The position numbers and the translations under genes are program-made. Shown here piece by piece: positions 14,985 through 22,392 of a stretch of 36,679 bases of DNA. The stretch spans positions 1 to 36,679 of IMG/VR virus record IMGVR_UViG_3300027797_000004. One strand, 5' to 3'. The notes under the pieces were generated by a model. That model searched no databases, had not been told where the DNA came from, and saw nothing but the letters and a program-made list of their open reading frames with translations. Every line of letters begins with the position of its first letter. Position 1 is the first letter of the stretch. The stretch comes from a virus.

Positions 14985-15386
14985 ATGAAAACCGCCTCCG
15001 CCCGTTCTCTCTCCAATCCTGAAACCGTCCCTCAAGGTTTTACGGTCAACCTGATTTGGGAATATATTGCCGTCGAAAATGAACCGGCTTCCGCCTGCCG
15101 TTCCCAGCTTTGGGAAACTTTTGAAATCCAGCTTGTGAGGGACGGAATCAAGATTTTGGGGCATACGCCCCCCCGCCCTTATAAGAGCGGCGAAGAGCGT
15201 TGCACCGACGGAGAGTTCCATGAAACCCAGTCCGTAGCTTGTACCCTTCTAATCTCTTCAGAGCATTCGCCCCAGCTAACCCTTGAAAAAATCCGCAATT
15301 TTGAAGCCGGTCTTTTGATTGCCGACGGAAAGCCCAGGGCAATAAACCGTTATTGGGAAAGCATGGGTTACACCGTCACGCTCTAA
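14985..15386 (+). CDS. Small protein, unknown
   Basis: 133 aa. Mixed alpha/beta with WEYIAVENEPASACRSQLWE, ending RYWESMGYTVTL. The C-terminal half (ISSEHSPQLTLEKIRNFEAG) is helical. No family is recognised. The leader is A-rich without Shine-Dalgarno, as for the rest of this block. Confidence 0.6.
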   Translation: MKTASARSLSNPETVPQGFTVNLIWEYIAVENEPASACRSQLWETFEIQLVRDGIKILGHTPPRPYKSGEERCTDGEFHETQSVACTLLISSEHSPQLTLEKIRNFEAGLLIADGKPRAINRYWESMGYTVTL

Positions 15387-15409
15387 AACCCAAAGCTTTC
15401 CAAAATCCC

Positions 15410-15493
15410 ATGCAAACCATTAAAGACGCGCTAGCCGCCGCCGCCATTGTTTTATTCCTTTGGATTATGACATCCGCCGCATTTTGCCTTTAA
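15410..15493 (+). CDS. Tiny single-span membrane peptide
   Basis: 27 aa, MQTIKDALAAAAIVLFLWIM then TSAAFCL: one hydrophobic segment from residue 8 to the end. It fits neatly between two genes and has the same ATCCC-ATG type leader as its neighbours. Very short, so coding status is uncertain. Confidence 0.35.
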   Translation: MQTIKDALAAAAIVLFLWIMTSAAFCL

Positions 15494-15503
15494 TCTCCTA
15501 CCC

Positions 15504-15902
15504 ATGAATCAAAACATTAACCGCTTCCTTGAGTCTCTTAACGCCCTTCCCCGCAAGAAAAGTAAGGTTTGCGTGATCACTTCGGCCGATTTTTTAACCC
15601 TTAAGGAAGCTAAAGCTGAGACGTGCAAAGCTGGATTGAATGACTGGGATGAAGAGTCCGTTTTTGTCCGAGTGAAGACGCTAGTTAAGCTTTACGGCTC
15701 TCTTACTAAAGGCGGGCGCGACAAGCTGGCAAATACTGGAATGGTCGGCGGCTGGTTTGTCGCCGACATTGGAGACGAAGACGACGACGCCGACGGTTGT
15801 TTTTGCTCAACCCCTTGCCATAGCTCCGACGTTCCGACGGTTGCAGAGTATTCCGAAGACTTGGAACATTGTTCAGAGCAAGGCGTCCTTTTTTTGTACT
15901 AA
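15504..15902 (+). CDS. Small acidic protein with cysteine cluster, unknown
   Basis: 132 aa. The N-terminal part (VCVITSADFLTLKEAKAETC) looks alpha/beta. The C-terminal part has an acidic DEDDDADG stretch followed by CFCSTPC, which could bind metal. No family is recognised. Confidence 0.6.
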   Translation: MNQNINRFLESLNALPRKKSKVCVITSADFLTLKEAKAETCKAGLNDWDEESVFVRVKTLVKLYGSLTKGGRDKLANTGMVGGWFVADIGDEDDDADGCFCSTPCHSSDVPTVAEYSEDLEHCSEQGVLFLY

Positions 15903-15928
15903 CCCAGTTAAAAACCCAAATCAAAAAC

Positions 15929-16279
15929 ATGAAAACTCCCCTCCCCGCTGAGATTCAATCCGCTCTTAATCAGGTCGAAAACGTCGCCGACTTACTGGCT
16001 TCGACGGCCATTGATTTTCCAGCTGCAAAATTTGGCGGCATGAACGTCGCTTCCGTAATTGATGACCTTGATGACGTTTCTTCCGCCGTAAGCTGGGCGG
16101 AGCTGGAAAACGCCCCGGCGAAGCTTAACGCCGCCGCCCGTTCCTTCCGTCAAATATTCCCCGCCGATTCCCTCGGCTGGGAAGACGCCGCCCGCCTTAA
16201 TAATATTGCCGCATTGATTGAGCAAAAAAAACGTGCCGCCGCCGTTATTTCATACCCAGCTCATCCCCCCACCGTTTAA
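15929..16279 (+). CDS. Small helical protein, unknown
   Basis: 116 aa. Ala/Asp-rich, predicted helical (ALNQVENVADLLASTAIDFP; AARLNNIAALIEQKKRAAAV). No motif. The start ATG 15929 follows AAAAACCCAAATCAAAAAC, the A/C leader typical of this block. Confidence 0.6.
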   Translation: MKTPLPAEIQSALNQVENVADLLASTAIDFPAAKFGGMNVASVIDDLDDVSSAVSWAELENAPAKLNAAARSFRQIFPADSLGWEDAARLNNIAALIEQKKRAAAVISYPAHPPTV

Positions 16280-16304
16280 TTTATCCCCCCAAAAAACAAA
16301 TCCA

Positions 16305-17117
16305 ATGATCCCGAAAGCCCCAAAAAGCCCCGTAAACATTCACCCCGCTGCATTATTGCCGTTCTATATGCCGTCATATCTTCTCAGCGTCGAAGCCGAC
16401 GCTAAGACGGATAAGGGAACGGCAAGCGGTTACCTTACAGGGATTTTATACCTTGCCCCTGGGGAGCTTGCGGGGGTGGGTAACCTTTGCCCCCATGCGT
16501 CCGCCGGTTGCCTTGCCGCTTGTCTCTTTACCGCCGGACGTGCCGGCATATTTGAGGCGGTCAACGCCGCCCGTGTTATGCGGACTAGGTTCCTGCATGA
16601 CAACCGCGCCAGATTTATTGCCGCGCTGAAAGGGGAAATTGCCGCCTTAGTCCGCAAGGCAAAGCGGCGGGGCCTAAAGCCCGTTGTCAGGTTGAACGGC
16701 ACAAGCGATTTGCCTTGGGAAAAGTTAGCCCCTGAGCTGTTTACTGATTTCCCCACCTGCCGCTTTTATGATTACAGTAAGAGCTTACGCCGTGCCCTTG
16801 CCTATGCTAAGGGCGAATTGCCTAAGGGTTACCATATTACCTTTTCGCTTGCGGAGAATAACGCCGCCGCCGCTGGGATTGCCCTTGCCGCCGGCGTCAA
16901 TGTTGCCGCCGTTGCGGACGGGGTAACGATTGGCAAGCGGTTTGCCCTTCCCGGCATGACTGAAGCCCGCCCTACGTTCTCTTGTGATCAACATGACTTG
17001 CGCTTTCTCGACCGTAAAGCGGCGGACGGGCGGGGCAGGATTGGAATCCTTAAAGCAAAAGGCAAAGCTAAGGGAGATACGTCCGGCTTTGTAATCCGTG
17101 CCGCCGCCGCCGCCTAA
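16305..17117 (+). CDS. Conserved phage/plasmid protein with CX6CX3C motif
   Basis: 270 aa. I recognise the pattern of a widespread but uncharacterised phage family (I recall it as DUF7227-like, not checked). Features: KGTASGYLTGILYLAPGEL, then LCPHASAGCLAACLFTAGRAG with C62, C69 and C73, RLNGTSDLPWEKL (129-141), FYDYSKS, ITFSLAENN, CDQHDLRFLD and GILKAKGKAKGDTSGFVI near the C-terminus. Alternating strands and helices with conserved polar loops suggest an enzyme, perhaps a TIM-barrel-like fold with a bound metal or cluster. Substrate unknown. It ends TAA-C-ATG into the next gene. Confidence 0.75.
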   Translation: MIPKAPKSPVNIHPAALLPFYMPSYLLSVEADAKTDKGTASGYLTGILYLAPGELAGVGNLCPHASAGCLAACLFTAGRAGIFEAVNAARVMRTRFLHDNRARFIAALKGEIAALVRKAKRRGLKPVVRLNGTSDLPWEKLAPELFTDFPTCRFYDYSKSLRRALAYAKGELPKGYHITFSLAENNAAAAGIALAAGVNVAAVADGVTIGKRFALPGMTEARPTFSCDQHDLRFLDRKAADGRGRIGILKAKGKAKGDTSGFVIRAAAAA

Positions 17118-17118
17118 C

Positions 17119-17379
17119 ATGGAAAACGAAAACGTCCGGCATCAGTTGGCACTTATGCAATCGGCGGCGGATTGCCTAGGGATTGAACCGCACCGGGGCG
17201 GGGTAAGTTCGCAAGGGCAGCTCTGCCTAGCTATGGGGCAAAAGTCGGCAAACCGCCTTTCCGCCTTTTGCTTTGCAAGGTGGGGCTGGTCTCCCTCCCA
17301 AATCACGTTTGACGCCGCCTTGCCGAAGCTTCGCAAGGGGGCTTGGATTGCAACGGACATCCCCGCCGCTAATTCCTAA
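17119..17379 (+). CDS. Small HTH-like protein, unknown
   Basis: 86 aa. Residues about 8-45 (ALMQSAADCLGIEP then SSQGQLCLAMGQKSANRLSA) could form a helix-turn-helix, followed by WGWSPSQITFDAALPKLRKG. It starts one base after the previous stop (TAACATG) and ends just before an intrinsic terminator, closing the block. Confidence 0.55.
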   Translation: MENENVRHQLALMQSAADCLGIEPHRGGVSSQGQLCLAMGQKSANRLSAFCFARWGWSPSQITFDAALPKLRKGAWIATDIPAANS

Positions 17380-17396
17380 CTTTTTCGTTTTACTCG

Positions 17397-17424
17397 GCCC
17401 CCAAAATGCGGGGCTTTTCTTTTT
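17397..17424 (+). terminator. Intrinsic terminator closing the 14.3-17.4 kb block
   Basis: GCCCC (17397-17401) pairs with GGGGC (17410-17414) around an 8-base loop, followed by TTTTCTTTTT. It lies 18 bases after the stop at 17379. Confidence 0.75.
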
Positions 17425-17640
17425 ATGGGACTACATCATTTGATACATCCCATTACCCCTTAATGTCGATTTTCCGCCCCGCCTTGCCCTTCCCCCTTGC
17501 CGCCCCGCCCCGCCCCGCCTTAGGCAAGCTAGGCGGCAAGCCGCCCCGTCCGCCCTTGGCATCCCCGCCAAGCTGGAAAAGGGCGGTTTACTATTTTAGG
17601 CTGTTCAGCTTAAACGCCGCCCATGAAGGGCGTTTTATGT
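17425..17640. other. C-rich non-coding spacer, second copy type
   Basis: Low-complexity C-skewed sequence with CCGCCCCGCC runs, hairpin-forming GGCAAGCTAGGCGGCAAGCC, and the 14-mer CGCCCCGTCCGCCC (17542-17555) shared with 14116-14129. No gene seen. The similarity to the spacer at 13.8-14.2 kb suggests duplication or a common origin of the two flanks. Confidence 0.5.
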
Positions 17641-17645
17641 GATCA

Positions 17646-17743
17646 CTTAACCCACGCTTAACCCACTTTGAATCTTAGGTTGCCGACCTAAGATTAGGTA
17701 ATCATTATAACCTGACTAATGATTGCATGATTCAAATTTTGAA
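17646..17743. promoter_or_regulatory. Second dyad array with direct repeat
   Basis: CTTAACCCAC is repeated directly at 17646-17655 and 17657-17666. Then come AATCTTAGGT-TGCCG-ACCTAAGATT (17671-17695, perfect 10-bp arms), AATCATTA/TAATGATT (17700-17707 and 17717-17724, perfect) and TTCAAA-T-TTTGAA (17731-17743). The sequence is AT-rich between C-rich flanks. Lying before the replication module, it is a candidate operator/promoter or origin. Confidence 0.6.
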
Positions 17744-18137
17744 AAATCAGGGGGGTCGACACCTGGGACTCATACTGCCCCCCCCCCTTTTTGCTGATTT
17801 TCAAAAAGTTCCCCCATAAAAAAAGTGTTTTGTGACCCGCGCGTCGGGATTTTTTTGGGATTTTCCTACGCATTTTTGCGGAGAATAACCGGCCATAATC
17901 TCCGCACCGTCGACACGTCGAATTGCATAGGTCGATTTATTATAGATAACTTTAGGCCAATAAATACGGGCATTAAATAGGATACATTCTGCTGACGGGG
18001 CACGGCCAACGTGCATGATCCCAAAACGAAGACCCCCTAAAATATTGCGCCCCCTTTTTATTTTCCGAAGGATTTCCCCCCCCTGGGGGATAAAAATTTG
18101 ATTGCCTTTCTTTTTTGGGGGGGCATCCCCTTGGGGT
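17744..18137. other. Spacer before the replication module
   Basis: Contains a G run (from about 17750) and a long C run (from about 17779) flanked by AAAAATCAG/CTGATTTT, able to fold into one large stem-loop. Further small G/C-rich hairpins lie near 18078-18092 and 18126-18136. No plus-strand gene seen; a weak minus-strand frame is listed separately. Confidence 0.45.
17801..18016 (-). CDS. Possible small minus-strand gene
   Basis: 71 aa from ATG 18016; the frame stays open up to 18238. The sequence is not low-complexity (FNARIYWPKVIYNKSTYAIR, then AEIMAGYSPQKCVGK) and looks moderately protein-like. It would be the only minus-strand gene inside the plus arm, facing the dyad array. No family, no Shine-Dalgarno. 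It may be a chance frame. Confidence 0.25.
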   Translation of the reverse strand: MHVGRAPSAECILFNARIYWPKVIYNKSTYAIRRVDGAEIMAGYSPQKCVGKSQKNPDARVTKHFFYGGTF

Positions 18138-18614
18138 ATGAATAATCCATCTGCTATGTTAACCCTTGCTGCGGTACTTGCCGCCATGCCGGCGGAAGCA
18201 CGTGAGAAAGCACAGGTGGTTGTGTTAACCAACGCCATCGGTGCCGTCGAAAGCGGAATGAATTATGCCGCTATTGGGGACGGCGGAAGGGCGTTAGGAG
18301 CCTGGCAGGTACACGTCGCCGCATGGGTGACGGCCAATCAATGGCGGCAGAAACAGGGTTTGCCAACAATCAGCCGAAGCCATTGGAGGGTGCCAGAAAA
18401 CCAGCGGAACATTGCCGTGGCCTATGTGACGTGGTGCAAGGAACGATTGATTGCTGATGGTATTTTAGAACCTTCGCCCGAACAAATTTACCTTGCTTAT
18501 AGCATGGGGTACTCCGGCGCGAAGAAAATTGGTCATTCCTTAATTACCGCACCGAAAGGTAAGGCGGACGCTGCGGAGCGGGTTGGCAACATTTACCGAG
18601 AACTTATCAAATGA
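18138..18614 (+). CDS. Lysozyme-like / lytic transglycosylase-fold protein
   Basis: 158 aa from ATG 18138. The segment AIGAVESGMNYAAIGDGGRA followed by LGAWQ has the SLT/goose-lysozyme signature: a catalytic Glu in ESG and the conserved AIGDGG-A-G--Q loop. The C-terminal half has LAYSMGYSGAKKIG, consistent with the same fold. An N-terminal hydrophobic stretch (AMLTLAAVLAAMPAEA) may be a signal or a first helix; it lacks the usual basic n-region. These enzymes cut the glycan strands of peptidoglycan, so this is the best endolysin candidate, although it sits with replication genes and not with the holin-like gene. It overlaps the next gene by ATGA. Confidence 0.7.
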   Translation: MNNPSAMLTLAAVLAAMPAEAREKAQVVVLTNAIGAVESGMNYAAIGDGGRALGAWQVHVAAWVTANQWRQKQGLPTISRSHWRVPENQRNIAVAYVTWCKERLIADGILEPSPEQIYLAYSMGYSGAKKIGHSLITAPKGKADAAERVGNIYRELIK

Positions 18615-18751
18615 AAAACGAAACCTATCTGGAACAGCTCCAAAATACCAACAACGAACTTGAAGAGACGGTGTCCATTCAAGCACAGCGAATTGAAAAG
18701 TTAGATTCGATCATTGAAGCCATGAGGAAACTTTTGGATAAATCCGAATGA
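18611..18751 (+). CDS. Short coiled-coil protein
   Basis: 46 aa, MKNETYLEQLQNTNNELEET through a Glu/Lys/Ile heptad pattern to KLLDKSE. It is locked between neighbours by ATGA overlaps at both ends (18611-18614 and 18748-18751), which supports real translation. A small dimerising partner protein is likely; a Gram-negative Rz-like role is unlikely because it lacks a membrane segment. Confidence 0.6.
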   Translation: MKNETYLEQLQNTNNELEETVSIQAQRIEKLDSIIEAMRKLLDKSE

Positions 18752-19188
18752 AGTCCTATCTTTGCATCGACCCCGGAGCCTCTGGCGGCTGGGTGCTTCA
18801 CGGTGATACGGGAAACTGCATCCAAGGCGGGAACGAGGAACTGGCCGACCTTTGCCCGTCAATCAACACGACCGTGGTCATCGAGAAGGTGCCGGCGTTT
18901 GTCGGCCCTATCCCGGCGTCGGCGTCGTTCAAACTGGGCTACTCCTACGGCTGGATCGTCGGCCTGTGGCAGGGGCGCGGATTCAAGGTGGTACTGGTGA
19001 CCCCGCAGGAGTGGCAAAAGACTATGGGCGTCGGTACGAAGAAGGGCGGCGGGCATACTACGACCGAGTGGAAGAACAAATTAAAGGCCGAAGCCCAGCG
19101 TCGCTTCCCAAATACGATGGAAAAAATTACGCTCAAAACAGCTGATGCTTTTTGCTTGCTCTCCCACGCGCAGCAATTCAACCTCTGA
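18748..19188 (+). CDS. RuvC-like Holliday junction resolvase (RNase H fold)
   Basis: 146 aa. LCIDPGASGGW (Asp8), TTVVIEKVPAF (Glu46) and KTADAFCLLSHA (Asp133) give the acidic metal-binding set of RuvC-type nucleases; FKLGYSYGWIVGLW and VTPQEWQKTMGV also match phage members. It likely resolves branched DNA from recombination-dependent replication before packaging. Part of an overlapping operon with RecT- and RecE-like genes downstream. Confidence 0.85.
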   Translation: MKSYLCIDPGASGGWVLHGDTGNCIQGGNEELADLCPSINTTVVIEKVPAFVGPIPASASFKLGYSYGWIVGLWQGRGFKVVLVTPQEWQKTMGVGTKKGGGHTTTEWKNKLKAEAQRRFPNTMEKITLKTADAFCLLSHAQQFNL

Positions 19189-19203
19189 TTCCTAGCCACC
19201 CCC

Positions 19204-19395
19204 ATGATTACGAAATACCACAACCGAGTCGAAGCCACCGAAGTGGCCGACATCCCTGAAGCCGACCGTATCGTCCGTGAGGAACGAGCCGCCGGCAAAC
19301 ACCGTTTCCAGCTCGTCGCCCGTGGCGAACTGAAGGCCGAACTCGACGCCGAAGCCTTGATGGATTCGCTCGTCCCTTGGAACCGCCTGGTCTAA
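19204..19395 (+). CDS. Small charged protein, unknown
   Basis: 63 aa, Glu/Arg-rich (IPEADRIVREERAAGKHRFQ), likely helical with one strand. The leader GCCACCCCC-ATG has no Shine-Dalgarno. No family is recognised. Confidence 0.55.
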   Translation: MITKYHNRVEATEVADIPEADRIVREERAAGKHRFQLVARGELKAELDAEALMDSLVPWNRLV

Positions 19396-19402
19396 GTTTC
19401 CC

Positions 19403-19612
19403 ATGATCACCAAACTAGTTAAGACCCCGCCAGCTCGCCTGCTGGCATCTATTCCAGATACCGAGTACGTTGTCCTTTCGGACGGCACCGTTGCTCGCCG
19501 GCTCAAGCCGTATGTGGTCAACACGAAGGTGTCGTACAACATGATGCTGGATGGCGTCCTCCGCCGTATCTCCAGCCGCAAACTCCTCGCCGCCGCTAAG
19601 GCCGTCGCCTGA
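19403..19612 (+). CDS. Small basic protein, unknown
   Basis: 69 aa. TEYVVLSDGTVARRLKPYVV resembles the short beta/turn seen in DNA-binding modules attached to HNH enzymes, but no nuclease domain is present. Basic C-terminus. Ends TGATG into the next gene. Confidence 0.55.
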   Translation: MITKLVKTPPARLLASIPDTEYVVLSDGTVARRLKPYVVNTKVSYNMMLDGVLRRISSRKLLAAAKAVA

Positions 19613-19812
19613 TGGAGACCGTGCTTAAAAGTTTCCTGCTGGTCACCGCCACCTGTTTTATCAGCGTGGCCACCGTCGCCTTCCTAGGCGTCCTCAAGGC
19701 TCGCCGCGCCGCCGATAAGACCGACGACGACATGGCCAAGGGGATGCTTGCCAGCCTGGTCTGCTGGATGCTAGGCGGTCTTTTCCTTTTCTTCGCTTAC
19801 CTCGTCGCCTAA
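19612..19812 (+). CDS. Small two-span membrane protein
   Basis: 66 aa. Hydrophobic segments at about 6-27 (SFLLVTATCFISVATVAFLG) and 46-66 (LASLVCWMLGGLFLFFAYLV), with a charged loop between. Holin-like in size, but located in the replication module; the role is unknown. Ends TAA-C-ATG into the RecT-like gene. Confidence 0.6.
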   Translation: METVLKSFLLVTATCFISVATVAFLGVLKARRAADKTDDDMAKGMLASLVCWMLGGLFLFFAYLVA

Positions 19813-19813
19813 C

Positions 19814-20581
19814 ATGGAATCCAACGAAATCATCCCCGTCGTGCAGCCGTCCGCACACGAATTCTCTACCGCCGGCGTCTACGACCGCATCTCTGATCCG
19901 ATGCAAGCGATTAAGACCCTCGGTCTATCCATCTTTAAGTCTGGCATCTTTGGTCTGGATAAACCCGAACAGGGCGAGATTCTTGCCATGCAATGCCTGG
20001 TCGAAAAGAAATCGCCGCTGGAATTGGCGCGTACTTACCATTTTATCCAAGGTCAACTTGCCATTCGTTCGGACGCCTTGCTTGCCAAATTCCAGCAAGC
20101 CGGAGGCACGGTTGTCTGGCAAGAGCGTTCCGATGACAAAGTAAAGGCCACCTTCCGCAAGGGAGCGTCCGCCGCCGAAATTGTGGCCGACATGAAGGAG
20201 TACGTCGGTAATGGCACCGCGCTGGGCAAAGACGGCAAACTAAAGGACAACTGGAAGAAGTGGCCTCGCCGTATGTTGACCGCCCGTGCGATCAGCGAAG
20301 GCGTCCGCCTTATTGCCCCGGAGTGCTGCTTTGGTACCTACACGGTTGAAGAACTGGAAGTTGTGCCGGCGTCGAAGCCGACCTATAGCCAGCGGGAAGT
20401 TACTTTGGACGAACTGATCAATATCGAGTACCGGCCAGCCGCCGTCGCCGTGCTGCGCGAAAGCGGACACTTGACTCCCGAACAGGGTTGGGCAGACATC
20501 TCCACAGACCTTGCCGAGACGCTGGCCAAAAAGCCGGGACCGTTCTGGGCGGCGGTCAAAGCCAAATATTTCACCCTATGA
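19814..20581 (+). CDS. RecT-like single-strand annealing protein
   Basis: 255 aa. The segments KPEQGEILAMQCLVEKKSPL, TYHFIQGQLAIRSDALLAKF and WPRRMLTARAISEGVRLIAP followed by ECCFGTYT-EEL are characteristic of the RecT/Bet-type family. It pairs complementary single strands, working with the exonuclease encoded at 21064-21852. The C-terminal part is helical and probably mediates partner contacts. It overlaps the next gene by ATGA. Confidence 0.82.
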   Translation: MESNEIIPVVQPSAHEFSTAGVYDRISDPMQAIKTLGLSIFKSGIFGLDKPEQGEILAMQCLVEKKSPLELARTYHFIQGQLAIRSDALLAKFQQAGGTVVWQERSDDKVKATFRKGASAAEIVADMKEYVGNGTALGKDGKLKDNWKKWPRRMLTARAISEGVRLIAPECCFGTYTVEELEVVPASKPTYSQREVTLDELINIEYRPAAVAVLRESGHLTPEQGWADISTDLAETLAKKPGPFWAAVKAKYFTL

Positions 20582-20841
20582 AAAAACCCAAAGCCACCAA
20601 AGCAAAGGACGACGGCATCATCGTTCACGAGTTCAAGCCCCTGCCCGACCGCACCCCGGAAGAGCAAGTCACGGCTCTTACCCAGATTCTCCACCAAGTG
20701 AGCCAGAACTGTTTCGAGGTTCGCCTGGAGATGAATGACCTGCGCGAGCAGAATAATGAGTATATGCGGGAGCTGCTTTATCTTCGCAGCATTGTTGATG
20801 ACGCCGCCAAGAAAAACTATACCAACATCTTTAAAAACTAA
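20578..20841 (+). CDS. Small coiled-coil protein, unknown
   Basis: 87 aa. Basic N-terminus, Pro-rich linker, then a helix-rich region (ALTQILHQVSQNCFEVRLEM, NDLREQNNEYMRELLYLRSI) typical of coiled coils. Between the RecT- and RecE-like genes, it may be an accessory of the recombination pair. Confidence 0.58.
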   Translation: MKKPKATKAKDDGIIVHEFKPLPDRTPEEQVTALTQILHQVSQNCFEVRLEMNDLREQNNEYMRELLYLRSIVDDAAKKNYTNIFKN

Positions 20842-20842
20842 C

Positions 20843-21067
20843 ATGGAACGTAAACTCATACTCGATCTAATCACGGGAGGCATGGCCGTTCTGGTCTTTG
20901 CTTTTCTCTGGGTAGGCATATTCATCGTCCGCAAGAACGTTAACTGGGACAGCACGGTCGAAAGCGTTGGCTACATCTTCATGTGCTTAATTATTACTTT
21001 TGCCACCGTCGCTTGCTTGGTCAACGCCTACTTTTGGTTCACCGAACATATCATCTACATCCCATGA
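20843..21067 (+). CDS. Small two-span membrane protein
   Basis: 74 aa. Spans at about 10-29 (ITGGMAVLVFAFLWVGIFIV) and 43-66 (GYIFMCLIITFATVACLVNA). It overlaps the exonuclease gene by ATGA. Function unknown; no lysis-type features beyond membrane segments. Confidence 0.58.
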   Translation: MERKLILDLITGGMAVLVFAFLWVGIFIVRKNVNWDSTVESVGYIFMCLIITFATVACLVNAYFWFTEHIIYIP

Positions 21068-21852
21068 GCAACCTCATCCCCAACGACGCCTATTCCACCC
21101 ATGCCGGTTTGAGCCAGAGCGGCGCGAAGGAGCTACTCCGCTCCCCGGCTCACTTTAAGCAGTACCTTGAGCGTGATCGTGACGAGCAGACGCCCGCACA
21201 GCGGCTTGGAAGCCTCATTCACCTTGCCGCACTCCAGCCCAAGGTCTTCGACGCTACCATTGTCGTAGCCCCGGAGTGTGACAAGCGCACGACTGCCGGC
21301 AAAGAAATTTGGGCGGCATTTCAGTCTTCGCTCAAGCCTGGTCAAGAGGCCATCAGTCAGAAAGACGGCGAGCTGGTCACTAATGTGTCCATTGCTGCTC
21401 GTGCTGGTCTTGATAAATTGATGAAGGACTTGGACGGCGAGTACATGATCACCGAAGTCCCGATGGTTGGTCGTGTGAACGGCACCGACATCAAAGGTAG
21501 GCTCGACGCCATTATTACGACAAAAGAAGGAAAGAAAATTGTTGTAGACATAAAGACGACAATGGACGCCGGCACGGAATCGTTCGGTCGAGATATTGCT
21601 AATTATAAATATTTCTTACAAGAGGCGTGGTATACGACGCTGGCTCACGCCGACGCCTTTGTGTTCTTGGCCGTCGAAAAGGATGCCCCGAATTGTTGGG
21701 CGTGTTATTCGCTCGACGAAGCGTCGCACCAAAAGGGTCTTGTGCTGATGAATTCGGCCATTGACCTGTTCAAGTCCTGCAACACCTTTAAACAGTTCCC
21801 AGGCTACCCGCAGGAAGTTCAGACCCTTTCTCTGCCCAAGTGGGTTCAGTAA
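21064..21852 (+). CDS. RecE/Cas4-like PD-(D/E)XK exonuclease
   Basis: 262 aa from ATG 21064. LGSLIHLAALQP (His53), VPMVGRV, GRLDAIITTKEGKK with Asp148, VVDIKTT with Asp162 and Lys164, and YKYFLQEAWY (Gln186) form the PD-(D/E)XK exonuclease set of the RecE-type (DUF3799/YqaJ-like) phage nucleases. It would resect double-stranded ends to give the substrate for the RecT-like protein. A 41-base A/C-rich gap with no Shine-Dalgarno follows. Confidence 0.83.
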   Translation: MSNLIPNDAYSTHAGLSQSGAKELLRSPAHFKQYLERDRDEQTPAQRLGSLIHLAALQPKVFDATIVVAPECDKRTTAGKEIWAAFQSSLKPGQEAISQKDGELVTNVSIAARAGLDKLMKDLDGEYMITEVPMVGRVNGTDIKGRLDAIITTKEGKKIVVDIKTTMDAGTESFGRDIANYKYFLQEAWYTTLAHADAFVFLAVEKDAPNCWACYSLDEASHQKGLVLMNSAIDLFKSCNTFKQFPGYPQEVQTLSLPKWVQ

Positions 21853-21893
21853 TTTCCACCCAAAACCCATAACCCACAACCCGATACCATAAC

Positions 21894-22343
21894 ATGGCAT
21901 TCAAGTTCAACCCCAACGCCGCCGAGGATCGTAAGTACGTCTCCAAGGCCGGCACCTACACCTGCACGGTGTCGGCGTTCAAGCAGGACTACCTCCCGCC
22001 CCGCGCTGACCTGTACGCCCGCATCACCTTCGTCACCAGCGAAGGCGAGAGCGTCTACGGCGATCTGTTCGCCAAGCCTGACAAGAACGGTGGCCATGAC
22101 CGCCTGGAGCAGTTCGTTGCTGCCACGGCCAACGACGAGGAAATCAAGAAGTACATCTCCGGCGGCGAGCTGGAGGTGGACGAAGCCTTCCTGACCACCG
22201 TCTGCACCCGTGCGGTCACCCGTACGCTCAAGGTCAAGGTGACCGAGCGCAAGTACACGAAAAAGGACGGTTCCGAGGGCGTGGCGTACCAGGCGTCCTT
22301 TTTCACCCGCTTGCCTGGTGGACCCGCCCAGAACCCCTTCTAA
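21894..22343 (+). CDS. Putative single-stranded DNA-binding protein (DUF669-like)
   Basis: 149 aa. An OB-fold-like series of strands (GTYTCTVSAFKQDY, YARITFVTSEGESVYGDLF, VKVTERKYTKKDG) with a final Pro/Gly/Asn tail resembles the DUF669-type SSB of phage recombination modules. Strong C-ending codon bias suggests high expression, as expected of an SSB. Followed at once by two hairpins, the second a good terminator. Confidence 0.6.
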   Translation: MAFKFNPNAAEDRKYVSKAGTYTCTVSAFKQDYLPPRADLYARITFVTSEGESVYGDLFAKPDKNGGHDRLEQFVAATANDEEIKKYISGGELEVDEAFLTTVCTRAVTRTLKVKVTERKYTKKDGSEGVAYQASFFTRLPGGPAQNPF

Positions 22344-22392
22344 GGGGGGTTCTAGGCGGTACTTTAGGGGGAACGAAAGTTCCTCCTTTTTT
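22330..22392 (+). terminator. Tandem hairpins with intrinsic terminator after the SSB-like gene
   Basis: AGAACCCC/GGGGTTCT (22330-22337, 22346-22353) folds across the stop codon. It is followed by AGGGGGAAC-GAAA-GTTCCTCCT (22366-22387), a 9-bp stem with one G-T pair and a GNRA loop, and six T. The second is a textbook intrinsic terminator, splitting the plus arm into two transcription units. Confidence 0.85.
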
